From Marinilactibacillus sp036039175 (GTDB lineage Bacteria > Bacillota > Bacilli > Lactobacillales > Carnobacteriaceae_A), in the NCBI RefSeq assembly GCF_036039175.1, contig NZ_JAYXKP010000001.1, positions 712,969 to 776,968 of the forward strand: a stretch of DNA of 64,000 nt, given 5' to 3'. A program made the translations under genes and the position numbers. Below, piece by piece: positions 61,320 through 64,000 of this stretch (positions are counted from its first letter, which is position 1; each line of letters starts with the position of its first letter). The notes beneath the pieces are model-generated. The model made no database searches. It worked only from the letters and a program-made list of their open reading frames with translations, and had not been told where the DNA came from.

Positions 61320-61571
61320 TTAATCTTCAGTCGAAGTTGCTGGTTGTACAAGTTCTAAAATCTCAACAGCGACATAGTCAATGTTATCAAATTCATACGT
61401 CTGCGCACTTGTACGATCTTCCAATTCATACATGCGTGAGGCTTTGTCATAACGAACGATACATTGCTCCTTGCCGTCTTTTTCAAATCTTCTGACTTGG
61501 ACTTCATCGCTTTCGTCTTCTCTCATCGCATCTAATCTTCTTATAATCGGTATAAGTTGGGATGGTTTCAT
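61320..61571 (-). CDS. DUF1797/YkuJ-family protein
   Basis: 83 residues. Begins MKPSQLIPIIRRLDAMRED, and the C-terminal half YEFDNIDYVAVEILELVQ matches the YkuJ pattern. Small soluble protein of unknown function, common in Bacilli. GGAAGGGG SD six bases before the ATG. Divergent from the aminotransferase; 189 bp between them. Confidence 0.82.
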   Translation of the reverse strand: MKPSQLIPIIRRLDAMREDESDEVQVRRFEKDGKEQCIVRYDKASRMYELEDRTSAQTYEFDNIDYVAVEILELVQPATSTED

Positions 61572-61760
61572 CTGGTATTCCCCTTCCTGCTTGTCTTCTA
61601 AACTTTCACTTACTTATTTTACCAGATTTTCCTGTAAATTACAGTAAGAGAGCTGGTTCTTTTTCAAGATCTCACCTTAAATGATAAAAATAAAAGAATT
61701 CCCTACTTTTTTTCTCATAGTATGATAGAATGATTCCTAACAATCATTAGGAGGATCTTC

Positions 61761-62948
61761 ATGGATATGACCAATTTGCACCAATTATTCAATGCCCAGA
61801 CACAAGAAATCGAAATATCCGGAATACGATTATTTGATGAAAAAATTGCTTCAATAGATGGTTTGATTAAATTGACTTTAGGTCAGCCAGATTTCCCAAC
61901 TCCTCAGCACGTTAAAGATGCAGGTATTAAAGCCATAAAGAATAATCTATCTTTTTACACAGGTATGGCTGGAGAATTACGCTTAAGAGAATCTGTGGCC
62001 AATTTCATGAAAGTGAAGTACAACATTTCCTATGATCCTCAATCAGAAATTCTTTCAACTGTCGGCGCAACTGAAGCTTTGGCGGCATCCTTGCTCGCTA
62101 TTTTAAATCCAGGAGATAAAGTACTGATCCCTTCTCCTTTCTTTTCTCTATACGAGCCACTCGTCATTCTAGGGAAGGCTGAACCCGTTTATATCGATAC
62201 TACTGAAAACGACTTTATTCTTTCGCCAGAAATGATTCAAGAAGCGATGTCTGTACATGGAGATAAAGTGAAAGCCATCATCTTGAATTACCCAACGAAT
62301 CCTACAGGGGTAACCTGGAATCGCGAAGAAGTCATTGCTATCGCCGATACATTGAAACAATATCCTGATGTTTTTGCAATCAGTGATGAAATCTATAGCG
62401 AACTTGTTTATGAAGGTAGCCATATTTCTCTTGGAGAATACCTTTTCGATCAGACGATCGTCATCAACGGTCTTTCAAAATCGCACGCTATGACCGGATG
62501 GAGACTTGGATTCACTTTAGCTCCAAAAGCAATTACACAACAAATTATTAAAGTTCACCAGTATCTTGTAACCAGTGCTTCTAGTATCACTCAATACGCT
62601 GGAATTGAAGCTTTGGAAAACGGCATGGATGATGCTCTTCCCATGCGAGAAGAATACAAGAAAAGAAGAGATTATATTTATGAAATCATGCATAGATTAG
62701 GGTTTGAAATTGCGAAACCAAACGGAGCCTTTTATATATTCGCAAAAATTCCTGAAGGCTATATCCAAAATAGCTATGACTTTTGCTATGATCTAGCTCA
62801 AAAAGCTAAAGTCGGATTTATTCCTGGTGTGGCTTTCGGCGAAGCAGGAGAAGGTTTTATTCGATTAAGTTATGCTTCCAGTATGGCTGAAATTGAAGAA
62901 GCTATGCATCGATTGACAAATTACATGGAACAACACTCAGTAAACTAG
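61761..62948 (+). CDS. PLP-dependent class I/II aminotransferase (PatA-like)
   Basis: 395 residues, fold type I. GQPDFPTPQHV near residue 41, NYPTNPTGVTW (177-187), SDEIYSELVY (208-217) and the PLP lysine Lys240 in NGLSKSHAMTGWRLG. Closest in pattern to the Bacillus PatA group and aspartate/aromatic aminotransferases; N-acetyl-diaminopimelate aminotransferase activity is possible. AGGAGGATCTTC precedes the ATG. A -10 TATGAT is at 61721-61726 without a good -35. Confidence 0.9.
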   Translation: MDMTNLHQLFNAQTQEIEISGIRLFDEKIASIDGLIKLTLGQPDFPTPQHVKDAGIKAIKNNLSFYTGMAGELRLRESVANFMKVKYNISYDPQSEILSTVGATEALAASLLAILNPGDKVLIPSPFFSLYEPLVILGKAEPVYIDTTENDFILSPEMIQEAMSVHGDKVKAIILNYPTNPTGVTWNREEVIAIADTLKQYPDVFAISDEIYSELVYEGSHISLGEYLFDQTIVINGLSKSHAMTGWRLGFTLAPKAITQQIIKVHQYLVTSASSITQYAGIEALENGMDDALPMREEYKKRRDYIYEIMHRLGFEIAKPNGAFYIFAKIPEGYIQNSYDFCYDLAQKAKVGFIPGVAFGEAGEGFIRLSYASSMAEIEEAMHRLTNYMEQHSVN

Positions 62949-62980
62949 AAAAAAGCCAATCATTGTTGATTGGCTTTTTT
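62949..62980. terminator. Bidirectional terminator between the aminotransferase and the dehydrogenase
   Basis: 14-bp stem AAAAAAGCCAATCA / TGATTGGCTTTTTT with a four-base loop; T runs on both strands suit the convergent genes. Confidence 0.93.
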
Positions 62981-62987
62981 CTATATA

Positions 62988-63854
62988 TTAGTCTTTCCAC
63001 CATAACTGAATTAAAGCTTGTGTACCTTCATCCGCATGCCCAGCTTCTTTTAGTTGATCATAAAGTGCTTTGGCATTTTTTGTAGAGGGTAGATCTAGTC
63101 CCATTCTATCCGCTTCATCTAGAGCGATGCCAAGATCTTTAATGAAATGTTTAACAAAGAATCCTGCTGAGTAGTCTTTTTTAAGAATACGTGGACCGTA
63201 ATTCTGCAACGACCAGTTAGCAGCACTTCCTCCACCAACTGTTTTCAGTACTTTTTCCAGATTCAATCCAGCTGCTTTAGCGTAGACAAGTAATTCAGAT
63301 AGTCCAGTCATCGTTCCTGCTATCATAATTTGATTGGCCATTTTGGTGTGTTGGCCACTTCCTGCTTCCCCTTGTAACTCAAGTGTTCCCGAAAACGTCA
63401 TAAAAATTGGCTCAATTTGCTTGAAGATTGATTCATCTCCACCTACCATAGTCGTTACTGTCCCATTTTTAGCCCCTAGGTCGCCTCCAGAAACTGGAGC
63501 ATCCAACGAGTGTACATTTTTCTCTTTTGCAGTATCGTAAATTTTCTGAGCAAGAGATGGCTTACTAGTCGTCAAATCTATTAGGACAGATCCTTCGTTA
63601 ACCCCTTCAAAAATCCCATTCTCTCCATAGTAAATTTCTTCTACATCTTCAGGGAATCCTACCATCGTAAAAATCAACTCACTAGATTTGGCGATCTCTT
63701 TTGGTGTTTCTTTCCATACCGCACCATTATTAATCAGCTCTTCTGCTTTACTTTTAGTACGATTGTACACATTTACATGATAGCCCGCATCCATTAAATG
63801 TCCGACAATTGAAGCGCCCATTACGCCAGTGCCGATAAATCCGATTGTTTTCAT
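62988..63854 (-). CDS. Beta-hydroxyacid dehydrogenase (3-hydroxyisobutyrate dehydrogenase / YkwC family)
   Basis: 288 residues from the ATG at 63854 (SD GGGAGAG). Rossmann NAD(P) motif GFIGTGVMGASIVGHL at 5-20, with NRTKSK after the second strand suggesting NADP preference. Substrate signature DAPVSGGDLGAKNGT (118-132) and the catalytic Lys171 in GQHTKMANQ are intact. Oxidises or reduces small beta-hydroxyacids; the substrate cannot be stated. Confidence 0.9.
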   Translation of the reverse strand: MKTIGFIGTGVMGASIVGHLMDAGYHVNVYNRTKSKAEELINNGAVWKETPKEIAKSSELIFTMVGFPEDVEEIYYGENGIFEGVNEGSVLIDLTTSKPSLAQKIYDTAKEKNVHSLDAPVSGGDLGAKNGTVTTMVGGDESIFKQIEPIFMTFSGTLELQGEAGSGQHTKMANQIMIAGTMTGLSELLVYAKAAGLNLEKVLKTVGGGSAANWSLQNYGPRILKKDYSAGFFVKHFIKDLGIALDEADRMGLDLPSTKNAKALYDQLKEAGHADEGTQALIQLWWKD

Positions 63855-63976
63855 ACTATTCTCTCCCTTATAGAAATACTGATTACAGTATAGCACTCGT
63901 TCGACCTTAGTTCAGTTAGAACATTCATTAACAAGCCATAAAAATAAAGCACTTCAAAAGGGTTCTATAATAAATA

Positions 63977-64000
63977 ACGTTGGTGAGAATTCACCAACGT
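63977..64000. terminator. Palindrome at the window edge, probable terminator of a gene beyond
   Basis: Perfect 10-bp arms ACGTTGGTGA / TCACCAACGT (63977-63986 with 63991-64000) with a GAAT loop. Read on the minus strand it is followed by TATTTATTATAG, so it probably ends a minus-strand gene lying outside. The 122 bp between it and the dehydrogenase start show nothing further. Confidence 0.6.

Noticed and set aside
1..64000. CRISPR arrays, phage genes, insertion sequences, toxin-antitoxin or restriction systems
   Set aside because: No regularly spaced repeats, transposase, integrase or typical defence genes were seen on either strand.

Overview
The window is a dense, low-GC chromosomal segment from a Firmicute. 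Gene content and order point to Lactobacillales, probably Carnobacteriaceae (Carnobacterium / Alkalibacterium / Marinilactibacillus type). This placement is an inference from the bifunctional gshF, the dcw and yqe gene orders, an L27 with a Prp-cleavable leader plus prp, T-box-controlled tRNA synthetases and 6S RNA beside rarA. No phage, transposase, CRISPR array, rRNA or tRNA gene was recognised. Nearly all genes look like vertically inherited core genes.

Layout: (1) 1-8.3 kb: cysteine desulfurase, glutathione synthesis (gshF), rarA, 6S RNA, a universal stress protein, acetate kinase and a YtxK/ComYH-type methyltransferase. (2) 8.5-15.3 kb: rplU-prp-rpmA, then the cell-shape and division-site genes mreBCD-minCD, with a cold-shock gene placed between radC and mreB. 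(3) 15.3-24.5 kb: HAD phosphatase and valS behind a T-box with a GUA specifier, thiol peroxidase, thiI-nifZ-ezrA, and free-methionine-sulfoxide reductase. (4) 24.5-36.9 kb: a more variable part with a lipoprotein, rpsD with a structured leader, a possible bacterial eRF1-like protein, a GNAT enzyme, a DUF1054 protein, a Fur-controlled siderophore ABC transporter, nudix-mtnN, xpaC-telA, a GlsB-type protein and a second csp. (5) 36.9-53.9 kb: the division and cell-wall (dcw) cluster, mraZ-rsmH-ftsL-pbp-mraY-murD-murG-divIB-ftsA-ftsZ-sepF-yggT-ylmH-divIVA, followed by T-box (AUC) ileS. (6) 54.1-61.6 kb: a DUF3397 protein, rpmF, a DUF177 protein, tmcAL, and the yqe ribosome-assembly/NAD operon (yqeG-yqeH-yhbY-nadD-yqeK-rsfS-yqeM). 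(7) 61.7-64 kb: an aminotransferase and a beta-hydroxyacid dehydrogenase.

Themes: wall growth and division (mre, min, ezrA, dcw), translation and its control (valS, ileS, ribosomal proteins with leaders, RsfS, YqeH, TmcAL, ThiI), and thiol/oxidative defence (gshF, tpx, fRMsr, two cysteine desulfurases). Several strong sigma-A promoters with exact 17-bp spacers can be read directly, as can many rho-independent terminators. Some of these divide operons that are usually drawn as continuous (mreB|mreC, mraY|murD).

No clearly new system was found. The items most worth a second look are the eRF1-like protein with GGS where eRF1 has GGQ, a perfect 19-bp palindrome overlapping the csp2 promoter that is not a terminator, the ileS T-box that starts directly at the divIVA stop codon, and the internal terminators in the mre and dcw clusters. 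Many starts were moved from the longest ORF to an ATG, GTG or TTG codon with a good Shine-Dalgarno (SD) sequence; the reasons are in the entries.
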